From Sphingomonas citri (lineage in GTDB: Bacteria; Pseudomonadota; Alphaproteobacteria; Sphingomonadales; Sphingomonadaceae): a stretch of 64,000 bases of DNA. Location: assembly GCF_019429485.1 (NCBI RefSeq), contig NZ_JAHXZN010000001.1, positions 1,426,001 through 1,490,000 of the forward strand, in the 5' to 3' direction. The notes beneath the pieces are model-generated. The model made no database searches. It was given only the letters and a program-made list of their open reading frames with translations, and had not been told where the DNA came from. This document shows, in pieces, positions 25,357-33,824 of this stretch. Position 1 is the stretch's first letter. Every line of letters begins with the position of its first letter. The position numbers were made by a program, and so were the translations under genes.

Positions 25357-26694
25357 ATGAAATTCCGGCCTGTCGCGTTTTTAGCGTCCGTGCTTTTCGC
25401 GGCCTTGGCCGCACGCACGCCCGCGCAAACCACTACGCTGGGCGCTTCTCGGGTTGCGTCCTCGCCGCTCGACGCTGCCAGTCGCACCGCGATCGCAACG
25501 CGATTGGCGGCCGAGTTGCGAAGCCGATACGTGTACCCAGACGTCGGAGAGCGGGGTGCTGCCGCGATCACCGCCGCTGCAGCATCAGGAGCGTACGATC
25601 GGATCGTGGACATGCCGGCGTTCACCACACGGCTGACTGCTGACCTACGCCGCGTCATGGACGATGCGCATCTGGTGGTATTCGACTCAACTAGCCGGCC
25701 GCCTTTTCCCGTCGAAACTGGGCTGCCAGGCGAGGCCGGGATCGTCCGCGCTGACCGGCTGACAGGCGGCATCGGCTACTTAGAAATGTTTGGATTCTCC
25801 AATCCTTGGGCCTTCAAGCCCGCGCTTGATCGCGCAATGGCAGGACTGAAAGGTAGCCGCGCCTTGATCCTTGACGTGCGCGGCAATGGTGGCGGTGATC
25901 CGGCCGCTGTAAGCTACTTAGTAAGCTACTTTTTGCCCGCTAGCAAGCGTATTGAAGTTAGCAGCATCGTAGCGCGTAAGAAGGGGACCGCCTCAGTAAG
26001 GAGAAAATCATTCTTTAGCGAACCCACGCCAACCAGCTTTGCTGGTACGCCTACTTATATCCTTACCAGCGGCCACACCTTTTCAGGTGGCGAAGAGCTC
26101 GCCTACGACATGAAGACGTTGAAGCTAGGTACAGTGGTCGGCGAGGTGACTGGTGGCGGCGCAAACCCAGGCGAGCAAATAACAGTCGGGGAAGGTGTAA
26201 CGGCATTCATCCCGACCGGTCGCCAGGAAAGCCCCATTACTAGATCCAATTGGGAAAAGCGCGGAGTACAACCCGACCTGAAGGCGACCGCTGCGGATGC
26301 GCTCGCAGTGACGATGCGTCGCCTCGGCCAAACGCCCGCTCCCGCGACAGTCGAAGCGGCATCACCTGTATCAGTCTTCTCGCGGCGGACCATGCCGCTA
26401 GTGGGCTCGGAAGCGATGCTACGTCGCCTTCTTGCCAACCTTAACGCGCCTGAACCTGATTACACATTGCTGCCGTCAGACATCCCGGACGCCGGCCGAG
26501 AGGCACTCGCGGAAACACACCGGCGTTTAAAGCCGCTCGGCACACCAAAGGCCATCCGCTTCCGAAAGCCTGACGCATTCGGGAATGATGTATTCGAGCT
26601 TATTTATCCCGATCGTTCCTTCGTCGTTGCAATTACCCTCGACAGGGCCGGTAACTTTATCGGCCTCATCGGCCCCGATCGGGTTGCGACTTAG
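25357..26694 (+). CDS. S41-type secreted peptidase with C-terminal accessory domain
   Basis: A 445-residue exported protein: signal peptide to about residue 24 (LAARTPAQ), an IRBP-like N-terminal domain (IATRLAAELRSRYVYPDVGE), and an S41/TSPc catalytic core (ALILDVRGNGGGDP, then LTSGHTFSGGEELAYDMK carrying the presumed nucleophile Ser). It lacks a PDZ domain. The last about 85 residues (EAMLRRLLANLNAPEPDY to NFIGLIG) match the two repeats in the LuxR protein at 27612-28727. Such tail domains also occur in sphingomonad serine hydrolases. Its likely job is periplasmic peptide cleavage; substrate unknown. Confidence 0.82.
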   Translation: MKFRPVAFLASVLFAALAARTPAQTTTLGASRVASSPLDAASRTAIATRLAAELRSRYVYPDVGERGAAAITAAAASGAYDRIVDMPAFTTRLTADLRRVMDDAHLVVFDSTSRPPFPVETGLPGEAGIVRADRLTGGIGYLEMFGFSNPWAFKPALDRAMAGLKGSRALILDVRGNGGGDPAAVSYLVSYFLPASKRIEVSSIVARKKGTASVRRKSFFSEPTPTSFAGTPTYILTSGHTFSGGEELAYDMKTLKLGTVVGEVTGGGANPGEQITVGEGVTAFIPTGRQESPITRSNWEKRGVQPDLKATAADALAVTMRRLGQTPAPATVEAASPVSVFSRRTMPLVGSEAMLRRLLANLNAPEPDYTLLPSDIPDAGREALAETHRRLKPLGTPKAIRFRKPDAFGNDVFELIYPDRSFVVAITLDRAGNFIGLIGPDRVAT

Positions 26695-27183
26695 CACGTC
26701 ATTTGTACTTAGCGCTGCGGTTTCAAGCCGAAGTGCGACACGCCTTGTGGCAGCGTGGCCAGCGTGTGGCCCTCCAAACAGCGCACCGCTGGCGACGCTC
26801 ATGGGATAACTGAGCAGGGAAGCGGAAGGGCAGCTTACGGTCGGACGCGTGGCGAAAGCTGCCACTTAAGAAGCGCGCGCATTCGCCGACCCGTCTGGGC
26901 GTAATAAGGAGAGCTGTGCCAGTGGCGATGCCGAGGCGTAGAGGAAAATCAGATCGGCGGATTGAGCCAAGATGCGCGAGGGCATATTCGGAAAATCACA
27001 GCCGGACCGCTGCAGTGCGCTCAGCGGCGGCAGTTGCCGCTCGGCTGCGAGTGCCGGAGGGGGACTGACCGCACATAGGTCAGACACTGCATCATTCAGA
27101 TCCTCGGTCCAGTATGGTTGCAAGTTCGCTTGCCTTCGTCTCCAAACAGGAGCGATGTGACCGAAAAGGCAGAGGAAAATTCG
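26695..27183. other. Gene-free interval
   Basis: Nearly 490 bp between the S41 gene and the small secreted protein. A minus-strand frame (26866-27342) is open, but it runs antisense to the next gene and lacks a ribosome-binding site. I see no repeat copy, tRNA or strong hairpin. Confidence 0.4.
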
Positions 27184-27432
27184 ATGACCGTAGGTACGCT
27201 GCTCCTCTCCGCTTTGGCGCTTGCTCTGCAAGCCGATCAAGGCGGCGCGCAGGACAAAGCCGCAGATCCTTTGATCAAGGAACGGCCGATCTGCCGAAGC
27301 GAGGGACGGAGTGGCTCGCGCATGCAACGCCGTGTCTGCCACACAAAGGCTGAATGGCAGCAGATCGATGCGGCCGCCAGTCCGATCAAAGGTGGTTCAC
27401 CAGACTGGATCGGGCCAATCGGAGGCAAGTAG
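27184..27432 (+). CDS. Small secreted cysteine-containing protein
   Basis: An 82-residue protein: signal peptide (MTVGTLLLSALALALQADQ), then a conserved-looking block PICRSEGRSGSRMQRRVCH followed by TKAEWQQIDAA. The Cys-x14-Cys spacing with RxCHTxxEW is a pattern I recall in many short exported sphingomonad proteins of unknown role; a disulfide is likely. GAGGAAAA precedes ATG 27184. It is convergent with the LuxR-type gene. Confidence 0.65.
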   Translation: MTVGTLLLSALALALQADQGGAQDKAADPLIKERPICRSEGRSGSRMQRRVCHTKAEWQQIDAAASPIKGGSPDWIGPIGGK

Positions 27433-27611
27433 ATCGGGTGAGTAGCGGCCTGGCCGCTTTCGCCTGGTGTTCTGCAGTGACGTTCTATCGATCAACCGGC
27501 TCTCTGCAGATCAGCTCGATGCAGGCCATGCTCACTGAGCGCAGCGAGAGCTATGCGGTGCATCATCCCCCTGCGCGCACGAAGCCGCGGGACTGCCGCG
27601 TCGCGGTAGGC

Positions 27612-28727
27612 TCAGGGTATAGGCGTGCCTGGTGGGGCGATGATCCCTCCAGCCATGCGTCCTTGCCCATCAAGGACAGCCGACATCAAGACACCCCCAT
27701 TGGCGAAAACCAGATTGTAGACGTCGTCGTTCATCCTGCCCTTGCCACGATAGGTGACCGACTTCAGCTCTCCCATGGATGCGAACATGGGCTGAGACAT
27801 CGGCATGTCTCGTCGCACCAGAGCACCGAATTCCGGAGCGAGCTTATCGTAATCGGGCGATCCGCTAGCCAGGCCAGCGACAAGGCGCCGTACAGCGGCT
27901 TCCGTACCAGGCGACGGCGTTACCGAGACAGGGCTGCGATTGCCCGGTCGTAGCATGCCTCCGGTCATCCTGCCCTCGCTGTCGATTGCGGCCGACATCA
28001 GGACTTCACCGTTGGCGAAGACGAGGTTGTAGATGTCGTCCCGCATTGGCCCACGCGAGCTGAACGTCACGCTTTTGAGCTCGCCCAAGGCTTTAAACAT
28101 AGGGTGTGTCCCCGGCAGGTCGCGGCGCACGACCTCGGCAAACGCGGGCGTTAGCTGGCGATAATCGGGCGAGCCGCTAGCGAGGCCCGCGACGAGCTGT
28201 CGCAGAACAGCTTCTGTCCCGGGTCTTGGCGTCGCGCTGGAGGACCCGCTCGAAACGGACTGAGCGGCGGCTTGAGAGACAGCCTGCGACCCAATGGGCG
28301 CGGATGCCTGTAGCCAGGTTATAAAGGCTGCTGCCACGAGTAAGCTCATAAGGATCGCTCCAGAGACTACGTAGAGGGTGGGGCGACGCTCAGCTCGCAC
28401 GATCGAAGGGGGCGAGATGGCGACGGGATCCTTCTTGACTGTGGCCGCACTCCCGGAAAGGTCGGACGCTTGGGGTCCTAGCTGCTGGGACTCGTCCGCT
28501 GCCGCCACCAGCTTCGCTGCCTCCAGCGACGACGACAACCCCAGCTTCGCCCGAGCCATCTTCAGCCGTTTCTCGACCGCGTGGGGGGAGACGCCCAAAT
28601 CGAGCGCCATCTCCTTCGCAGTCTGGTGATCCAGGCACCGCTTCAGGCACTCTCGTTCGCCTGGCGTCAGGCGCAGGATCGCGGCTCGCATGCTGTCGTC
28701 AATTTCGTTCATCGTCATACGAGCCAT
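27612..28727 (-). CDS. Membrane-anchored LuxR-type regulator with duplicated extracytoplasmic domain
   Basis: A 371-residue protein with an unusual layout. Residues 18-75 are a LuxR/GerE helix-turn-helix (LTPGERECLKRCLDHQTAKE, then SPHAVEKRLKMARAKL). A linker leads to one membrane helix (about 117-139, LYVVSGAILMSLLVAAAFIT). The rest, predicted periplasmic, is a tandem duplication: copies at about 169-259 and 272-362, both reading GTEAxxRxLVAGLASGSPDY, then LGELKSVT and NLVFANGxVLMSA. The same domain ends the S41 peptidase at 25357. This looks like a one-component transmembrane regulator analogous in plan to ToxR. Target and ligand unknown. Confidence 0.85.
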   Translation of the reverse strand: MARMTMNEIDDSMRAAILRLTPGERECLKRCLDHQTAKEMALDLGVSPHAVEKRLKMARAKLGLSSSLEAAKLVAAADESQQLGPQASDLSGSAATVKKDPVAISPPSIVRAERRPTLYVVSGAILMSLLVAAAFITWLQASAPIGSQAVSQAAAQSVSSGSSSATPRPGTEAVLRQLVAGLASGSPDYRQLTPAFAEVVRRDLPGTHPMFKALGELKSVTFSSRGPMRDDIYNLVFANGEVLMSAAIDSEGRMTGGMLRPGNRSPVSVTPSPGTEAAVRRLVAGLASGSPDYDKLAPEFGALVRRDMPMSQPMFASMGELKSVTYRGKGRMNDDVYNLVFANGGVLMSAVLDGQGRMAGGIIAPPGTPIP

Positions 28728-28859
28728 GGTAGAGCCTCAGGCAAAAGTACCAACTCGGCTGGCCTGGTACCGCTCTGGTACCCTAATCGGGGGGAGCTCT
28801 CCCCGCCTGAATGTCGTGCTTGTCGCCGCATCAACGCGGACCGCAGCGCACCCTGTCAG

Positions 28860-29156
28860 TCACAGCAGATCCAGATGCTCGGCGTAATCCATCGCGCCGT
28901 GGAGGATCGTCAGGATGACCACAGCGTCCGGCTCGACACGGTAGAAGACGAGGTAGTTGCCATGAACAAGGTGGCGGACGCCCTGGCTCTCAAAGCGCGG
29001 TACGAGCGGAAAGCGGTTCGGGAAGGAGGCGAGGCTCATGCACCGATCTCGGATTTCGCGGACGAAGCTGAGCGCGCGTGCTGGATTGCGCTCGGCGATG
29101 GTCACGCCAATGCCCTCGAGAGCCCGCTCCGCCTCACCCGTCAGCCGGACCTTCAT
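28860..29156 (-). CDS. parE: ParE/RelE-family toxin
   Basis: A 98-residue toxin of the ParE/RelE superfamily: LTGEAERALEGIGVTIAERN (helix pair), ALSFVREIRDRCMSLASFPN, then RFPLVPRF, GVRHLVHGNYLVFYRVEPDA and VVILTILHGAMDY, the usual beta-sheet end. ParE members inhibit DNA gyrase. It overlaps the ParD-like antitoxin gene by four bases (ATGA), antitoxin first, as in parDE operons. The complete arrangement suggests an active system, though function is inferred from family. Confidence 0.88.
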   Translation of the reverse strand: MKVRLTGEAERALEGIGVTIAERNPARALSFVREIRDRCMSLASFPNRFPLVPRFESQGVRHLVHGNYLVFYRVEPDAVVILTILHGAMDYAEHLDLL

Positions 29157-29410
29157 CGCTGTCCGTTGACCGCCTTTGCGAACCGCTCCTCCAGCCGGTC
29201 GAACACCGCCGCGGCATCCTGTGTCTGGCCACGATCCGCGTCTCTAAGCCCCCGATTGATCGCGGCATCGAGCGTCGCCAGACGCGCCTCGCGGTCCTGC
29301 ACGAGCCGGACGCCTTCGCGCAGTACTTCACTCTTCGAGTTGTAGCGGCCCGTCTCCACGAGGCTGGCAACGAAAGCCTCTAACTGCTGCCCAAGCTCCG
29401 CACTGATCAC
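29153..29410 (-). CDS. parD: ParD-family antitoxin
   Basis: An 85-residue protein with the ribbon-helix-helix start ISAELGQQLEAFVASLVETG, then RYNSKSEVLREGVRLVQDRE, the ParD signature, and an acidic/basic C-terminal helix that should wrap the toxin. It would bind its own promoter and neutralise the ParE toxin encoded next. The start is GTG 29410 with GGAGGG upstream. The upstream 29411-29539 interval must carry the autoregulated promoter. Confidence 0.88.
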   Translation of the reverse strand: MISAELGQQLEAFVASLVETGRYNSKSEVLREGVRLVQDREARLATLDAAINRGLRDADRGQTQDAAAVFDRLEERFAKAVNGQR

Positions 29411-29539
29411 CTGGCACCCTCCATCACCCTGCTATCAACAGTTATCAGCTTTCCACAGCCGTGTCCCATATTTTACGTGCAGACCTAGGAGAAGCTTGAC
29501 CGGCGTGTTAGTGCCGCAACACACACAGGGAGCTCAGCC

Positions 29540-30028
29540 GTGTCCGTCCTGCATGCCCTCGCGCAAGGCGCTGCCGCAGCCGCAATCGTCGTGCCGCCGA
29601 CCGGTCCCGCGCTTACTGCCGAGATCAGGACGCGCGACGCTGCTTTTTTCGCCGCATTCTTCGAGCGCTGCGATCGTCAGGTCGTGGCCGCCTATCTCAC
29701 GCCCGACTTCGAGATGTACCACGATAAAGGCGGCAAGCTGGCCGGAGGGGCAGCGGTGTTCCTGGACGATTACATGAAATCTTGTACCGAAGCTGCCAAG
29801 CCAGATGGCTGGCGTCATCAGCGTGAGCTGGTGTTATCCTCCCTGCGCGTCGAGGCCGTGCCAGGCTTTGGAGCCATCGAGGAAGGCGACCACGACTTCT
29901 ACGAAGGCAAAGGGGACCGCCCAAAGCGGAAGGTCGGAACGGCACACTTCGTCCAGCTATGGCAGCGCGCGCCAGACGGCTGGCGCCTGGCGCGCGTCTT
30001 CAGCTACTCGCATCGCAAGACTCCCTGA
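29540..30028 (+). CDS. NTF2-like (SnoaL/DUF4440) protein
   Basis: A 162-residue NTF2-like protein: helix EIRTRDAAFFAAFFERCDRQ, strand FEMYHDKGGKLAGGAAVFLD, then a C-terminal sheet with GTAHFVQLWQRAPDGWRLAR and VFSYSHR. These occur as enzymes or binding proteins; the substrate cannot be told. The N-terminus (HALAQGAAAAAIVV) is hydrophobic and might be an export signal, though weak. Start is GTG 29540 after AGGGAGC. Divergent from parDE. Confidence 0.72.
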   Translation: MSVLHALAQGAAAAAIVVPPTGPALTAEIRTRDAAFFAAFFERCDRQVVAAYLTPDFEMYHDKGGKLAGGAAVFLDDYMKSCTEAAKPDGWRHQRELVLSSLRVEAVPGFGAIEEGDHDFYEGKGDRPKRKVGTAHFVQLWQRAPDGWRLARVFSYSHRKTP

Positions 30029-30097
30029 CTACGGAATGGCCTCAATGAGGGCACGCCGTACCCTCCTAAACCGTGCTGAGACCCAAAAGCGTCGCAC

Positions 30098-30242
30098 TGC
30101 CCGCTCGTACGAGGACCCAGAAGCCGCCGTTCCCGGTGCCCTGCCCGCTTCCCAACTCCGGTCGCTCATTCACGTCGGTAATTCAGGCATCCGGGGATTT
30201 TTACGTAGCTGTCTGGCTGGCTTAGTCTGGCAGGTTAGCGGT
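30098..30242 (+). repeat. Dispersed intergenic repeat, copy P
   Basis: CCCGCTCGTACGAG, core 30114-30173 exactly 60 bp, 3' arm TAGCTGTCTGGCTGGCTTAG and GGCAGGTTAGCGG. A second partial GACCCA start lies at 30079. Confidence 0.85.
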
Positions 30243-30384
30243 CAGTCCGCTTCCTCCGAGCAAGGACATTCCTTGACCCTACCTACTCTCGAACGCCGCT
30301 GACAATGGCCGGAATCAATGAGCGCTAACGGTCGTCGCAAGCGGGTATCGCGCGGGTACAGGAGCGCGCTCGGGGGCATCTGCA

Positions 30385-30396
30385 GGGGGGGGGGGG
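30385..30396 (+). repeat. Homopolymeric tract of 12 G
   Basis: Twelve consecutive G between CTGCA and CACG, in the 30029-30450 gene-free stretch. Such tracts slip in replication and in sequencing. It is not inside a gene I can support. Confidence 0.8.
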
Positions 30397-30450
30397 CACG
30401 AACGGCATCGCGGCGGAGGGCGACTTCGCCGCAGTGTGCCTGCTGAAGGT

Positions 30451-30735
30451 CTAGACGCCTTGGAATGCAAAACCCAGCCAAACGTAAGCTGCGATGAACG
30501 CTAGCGATGAGACCCCGACTATCAACGCGCCAGGAAGAGGATGACCCCTCGCAAGCCGAGCGAGGGTCAACGTGAGCACGATCATCAGCAGGGGAATACC
30601 TAGAAGAGGTATGGTGTCATGATTGTAGGTGCCACGATTATCGTAGAGGCCGGAGTGCCAGAAAAACGATATAGCGGAGATCAAGGGCACGAGCCAGAAC
30701 GCGCATCCCAACGCCGTTAGAACGTAGGTTTTCAT
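30451..30735 (-). CDS. Small membrane protein, three helices
   Basis: A 94-residue protein with three hydrophobic segments (about 2-20 TYVLTALGCAFWLVPLISA, 43-62 IPLLGIPLLMIVLTLTLARL, and 68-92 PGALIVGVSSLAFIAAYVWL). The start is ATG 30735; the open frame beyond it enters repeat copy Q. No recognised family. It appears monocistronic. Confidence 0.6.
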   Translation of the reverse strand: MKTYVLTALGCAFWLVPLISAISFFWHSGLYDNRGTYNHDTIPLLGIPLLMIVLTLTLARLARGHPLPGALIVGVSSLAFIAAYVWLGFAFQGV

Positions 30736-30787
30736 ACCGTCAGGATGCCTTTGAAAACGAGCGTCTGCCAGTGTGCGCTTGCTACCC

Positions 30788-30935
30788 CCGTCTCTCTTGA
30801 GCGAGGACCCAATATCGGTCACTCAGCGCCATTTACCCGGCTCCCAAATCCCGCCATTCGTTCAGCCGGCTCGCAACAGTCGTGCTTCGGCGTGACTGGC
30901 CACCCTCTGGCGCTAAAACAACAAGGAAAGCGGAC
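30788..30935 (+). repeat. Dispersed intergenic repeat, copy Q
   Basis: Core 30806-30865, exactly 60 bp, ending CATTCGTTCAG; 3' part diverged but GGAAAGCGGAC closes it. Lies between two minus-strand genes, in plus orientation. Confidence 0.8.
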
Positions 30936-30968
30936 GCCGAGTCTTCCGGCCAATCGAGCGCTGCTCGA

Positions 30969-31526
30969 TCACTTGCCAGATCCGAGCGCGCGCCGTGCCT
31001 CTGGAACGACCGTGTAGACCGCCTGCCGCTTAGCGCCGCGGTTTCGATGATCGACACGGTAGCCCTGATAGTGCCGCGTGATGAGGCCGGCGCGGACGAG
31101 CTCTGAGACGGCGCGACTGACGTTGGTACGGCCCGACCGACGGAGACGTTCGCCCACTTTCTCGTCCACGAGGCGTTGCGCAAGCTCCAGGTCGGCCGGG
31201 AGAACGCGCTCGGCCTCAAGCTCGCGACGCACCTTCTGGGAGAGAGCGAGCCGCCGAGGATCGCGCTGCGCGACTGGCAACAAGGCGTCGCAAAGCCAGT
31301 CACGGATCGGGATAATCGTATCGCCTTCGCGGATGTGCGGTCCCGCCGAGCCGGTGCCCGCCCCGGCCTGAGCGATAAGGTTCAGAACCATAAAGCTGTA
31401 GCGCGGTCGCTCGCAAGACGCGGTCAATCGCTCGAGGATTGCGGGTAGGTCAAGCGGCGGGCGGGAGGCGCTACGCTTGGCTTGCTCGTCGCACCGCTCG
31501 GACGGGAACAGGTCGTGCTGGAACAT
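30969..31526 (-). CDS. Hypothetical protein with winged-helix-like C-terminus
   Basis: A 185-residue soluble protein. Residues about 125-170 (SGRTNVSRAVSELVRAGLIT, then RHYQGYRVDHRNRGAKRQAV) look like the second and third helices and wing of a winged-helix DNA-binding domain. The N-terminal two-thirds are helical and arginine-rich. A perfect 14-bp inverted repeat lies about 70-100 bp upstream of its start and may be its operator. I recall similar proteins in sphingomonads without a known function; a replication or plasmid-maintenance role is possible but unproven. Confidence 0.55.
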   Translation of the reverse strand: MFQHDLFPSERCDEQAKRSASRPPLDLPAILERLTASCERPRYSFMVLNLIAQAGAGTGSAGPHIREGDTIIPIRDWLCDALLPVAQRDPRRLALSQKVRRELEAERVLPADLELAQRLVDEKVGERLRRSGRTNVSRAVSELVRAGLITRHYQGYRVDHRNRGAKRQAVYTVVPEARRALGSGK

Positions 31527-31595
31527 GGAACATTACAAGCACAGTCGGACTCGCGAGTGAATCCCCTTCTTCGATCCGACGCCGTTTGACCACTC

Positions 31596-31625
31596 GTGGC
31601 ACTTTGCCGGTCGGCAAAGTGCCAC
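31596..31625. promoter_or_regulatory. Perfect 14-bp inverted repeat
   Basis: GTGGCACTTTGCCG and its exact reverse complement are separated by GT. It sits alone in the 250-bp gap between the gene starting at 31526 and the S9 peptidase stop, so a protein-binding operator for the 31526 gene is likely. It has no following T-run, so a rho-independent terminator is less likely, although it could act for the peptidase. Confidence 0.6.
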
Positions 31626-31778
31626 GGCTGTCTCCTCCGTGTTCGTGTGAAGCGTGATGCTGGAAAAGGAGTTCACGCTCGCGCCCTGAGATACTTTGGT
31701 CGGTCTCTGCACTCTCGCCTTCATGCCTGAGACCCGGAAGGGCGGTCAGACAGTCAGGCGTTATCGCGCAGGTGCATC

Positions 31779-33770
31779 TCAACGTGTCAGATCGGCAGAC
31801 CCTGCAAGTAAGGTGGTCTGCCAGAACAGCATCGATGCGTTGAAATAATAGTCGCTGTTCTCCTTCTTGCGGAAGCCGTGGCCCTCGTTCTGCGCGATCA
31901 GATGCCAGGCCGTGCCGCCGCGGCCGCGCACCGCCGCGATCATCTGATCGGCCTCCGACTTGGGCACGCGCGGGTCGTTGCCGCCGGTCGCCACCAGCAG
32001 CGGCATGGTGATCTTGTCGACGCTGGTGAGCGGCGAGATCGCGGTGAGCTTGGCGCGCTGGCGCGGTTCGCGCTCGTCGCCATATTCGACCCGGCGCAGG
32101 TCGCGGCGATAGCTTTGCGTATTCTCGAGAAAGGTGACGAAGTTCGAGATCGCGACATAGCAGTTCGCGCCCTTGAACCGCGCCGCGTAGCGGATCGCGC
32201 TGGCGTAGCACATATAGCCGCCGTAGGAGACGCCGGTCACCGCGAAGCGCGTCGCGTCCAGCGCCGGGTCACGCTCCAGCGCGTCGAGGAACGCGCCGAT
32301 GTCGCGCACGGAATTCTCGCGCAGGTCCGGGCCGTTGTCGAGGTTGACGAAGCGCTTGCCGAAGCCCGACGAGCCGCGCACGTTAGGGTAGAACAGCGCC
32401 ACGCCGAGCTCGTTGAGCAGGTAATTATCCGCGCCGAGGAAGTCGGGGCGGGTCTGGCCCTCGGGGCCGCCGTGGATGTCCACTACCAGCGGGCGCTTGC
32501 CCGGGAAGCGGCGCGCGTCGGGGCGGTAGAGGAAGCCCGACACGGTCTCGCCGTCGAAGCTCTTCACCTCGACCAGCTGCGGCGCCGCGTTGCCGGCCGG
32601 ATCCAGCCCGCCCGCCTCGCTGTCGGTCCAGCGCGTCACCGCCAGGGTGCGCGCGTCCACCGCGAAAGCGTCGCCGGGCACGCGCGCCGCGCCGATGCTC
32701 AGCCCGATCACGCCCCAGGGGGAGATCTCTAGCGCCGGGCCGATGCTGTACGGGATGACGCCCTCGGGCAGGTCGGTCACCGGCCGCACCGTCCCGCCGG
32801 CAACGTCGAGCACGCGCAGCCGGCTGATCCCCGCCTCGTTGACGGCGTAGGCGATCGTCGCGCCGTCGGGGGACAGCGCATAGTCGCTCACGTCCCAGCG
32901 CGGCTCGCGCGACACCGCTGTGAAGCGGCCGCGCGCGTCGAGCCGGCCGAGCCGCAGGAAGTCGGCACCGCCGGCATCGGACACGACCCAGATGGTGCCG
33001 TTCGCGCCGTAGCGCGGATGCTCGTACGACACCTGCGCCTTGACGTCGGTGAGCGCGCGGAGGGCGCCCGAGGCGAGGTCGAGCTCGTACAGATCGGCCT
33101 TGTTGATCGACTGGCGGTTGAGCACCAGCGCGCGGCGCCCGTCGCTCGAGAAATCGGCGATGTTCCAGCCGCCGCCGCGCACCTGCGCGACGCGGCGGTC
33201 GCTGGCGCGGTCGCGTGGGTCGATGACGTAGAGGTCGCTGTCGGCGCCGTTGCGCCGCGTCGAGGAATAGCCGACCAGCGCGCCGTCGCGACTCCACGCA
33301 CCGAACCAGTTGCGGCTCTTGCCGTCGGTCAGTAGCTCGAGCCGGCCGTCGGCGAGGCGGTAGAGCTGGTAGAACTCTCCCCCGCCGACGTCCTTCTGCA
33401 CAACCAGCGCGTCGGCGCGGCCTGGCGCCAGCGTGGCGGCGAGAACCGGCTCATCCTCGAAGCTCAGCTGGTGCCGCGACGCTAGCGGCGCGGCGACGCG
33501 GTGCACCTGATCGGTGCTACCAAAGCGGGTGCGGATCAGCATCGAGCGGTCGGCGTCGTTCCAGCCGAGGAACTGCGCGCGGCGCGACTGGAGATAGGGG
33601 CGGGTTGCGTCGGCGAGCGCAACCGGGATGGCCGGGACACCGTCCGCGACGATCGCCGCCGGCTTGGCCAGAGTGGCGGCGGGGATCGCGCCGGGATCGC
33701 CCGCCTGCGCGGCGGCTGCGAGCGGGAGGAGGAGCGAGGTGGCGAACAGGACTGGGCGCAGCGGCCGCAT
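31779..33770 (-). CDS. S9-family prolyl-oligopeptidase-like peptidase
   Basis: A 663-residue exported enzyme: signal peptide (LLLPLAAAAQAG), a beta-propeller of about residues 60-390 with repeated blades (for example SFDGETVSGFLYRPD leads into the catalytic part), and a C-terminal alpha/beta-hydrolase domain. The triad is visible: Ser515 in GVSYGGYM, Asp599 in GGNDPRVP, His631 in EGHG. It should cleave short peptides or acyl-aminoacyl bonds in the periplasm. It follows a TonB receptor by 54 bp and a LysR gene lies further upstream on the same strand, consistent with a peptide uptake and use unit. Confidence 0.9.
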   Translation of the reverse strand: MRPLRPVLFATSLLLPLAAAAQAGDPGAIPAATLAKPAAIVADGVPAIPVALADATRPYLQSRRAQFLGWNDADRSMLIRTRFGSTDQVHRVAAPLASRHQLSFEDEPVLAATLAPGRADALVVQKDVGGGEFYQLYRLADGRLELLTDGKSRNWFGAWSRDGALVGYSSTRRNGADSDLYVIDPRDRASDRRVAQVRGGGWNIADFSSDGRRALVLNRQSINKADLYELDLASGALRALTDVKAQVSYEHPRYGANGTIWVVSDAGGADFLRLGRLDARGRFTAVSREPRWDVSDYALSPDGATIAYAVNEAGISRLRVLDVAGGTVRPVTDLPEGVIPYSIGPALEISPWGVIGLSIGAARVPGDAFAVDARTLAVTRWTDSEAGGLDPAGNAAPQLVEVKSFDGETVSGFLYRPDARRFPGKRPLVVDIHGGPEGQTRPDFLGADNYLLNELGVALFYPNVRGSSGFGKRFVNLDNGPDLRENSVRDIGAFLDALERDPALDATRFAVTGVSYGGYMCYASAIRYAARFKGANCYVAISNFVTFLENTQSYRRDLRRVEYGDEREPRQRAKLTAISPLTSVDKITMPLLVATGGNDPRVPKSEADQMIAAVRGRGGTAWHLIAQNEGHGFRKKENSDYYFNASMLFWQTTLLAGSADLTR

Positions 33771-33824
33771 GGCAGGTCTCCGGGAAGAGGACCGTCGCCG
33801 CCGAGGACGGCGACGGTCAGGGGA

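Noticed and set aside
26866-27342. A 158-residue minus-strand frame
   Set aside because: It overlaps the better supported small secreted protein on the other strand, has no ribosome-binding site and no protein-like pattern.
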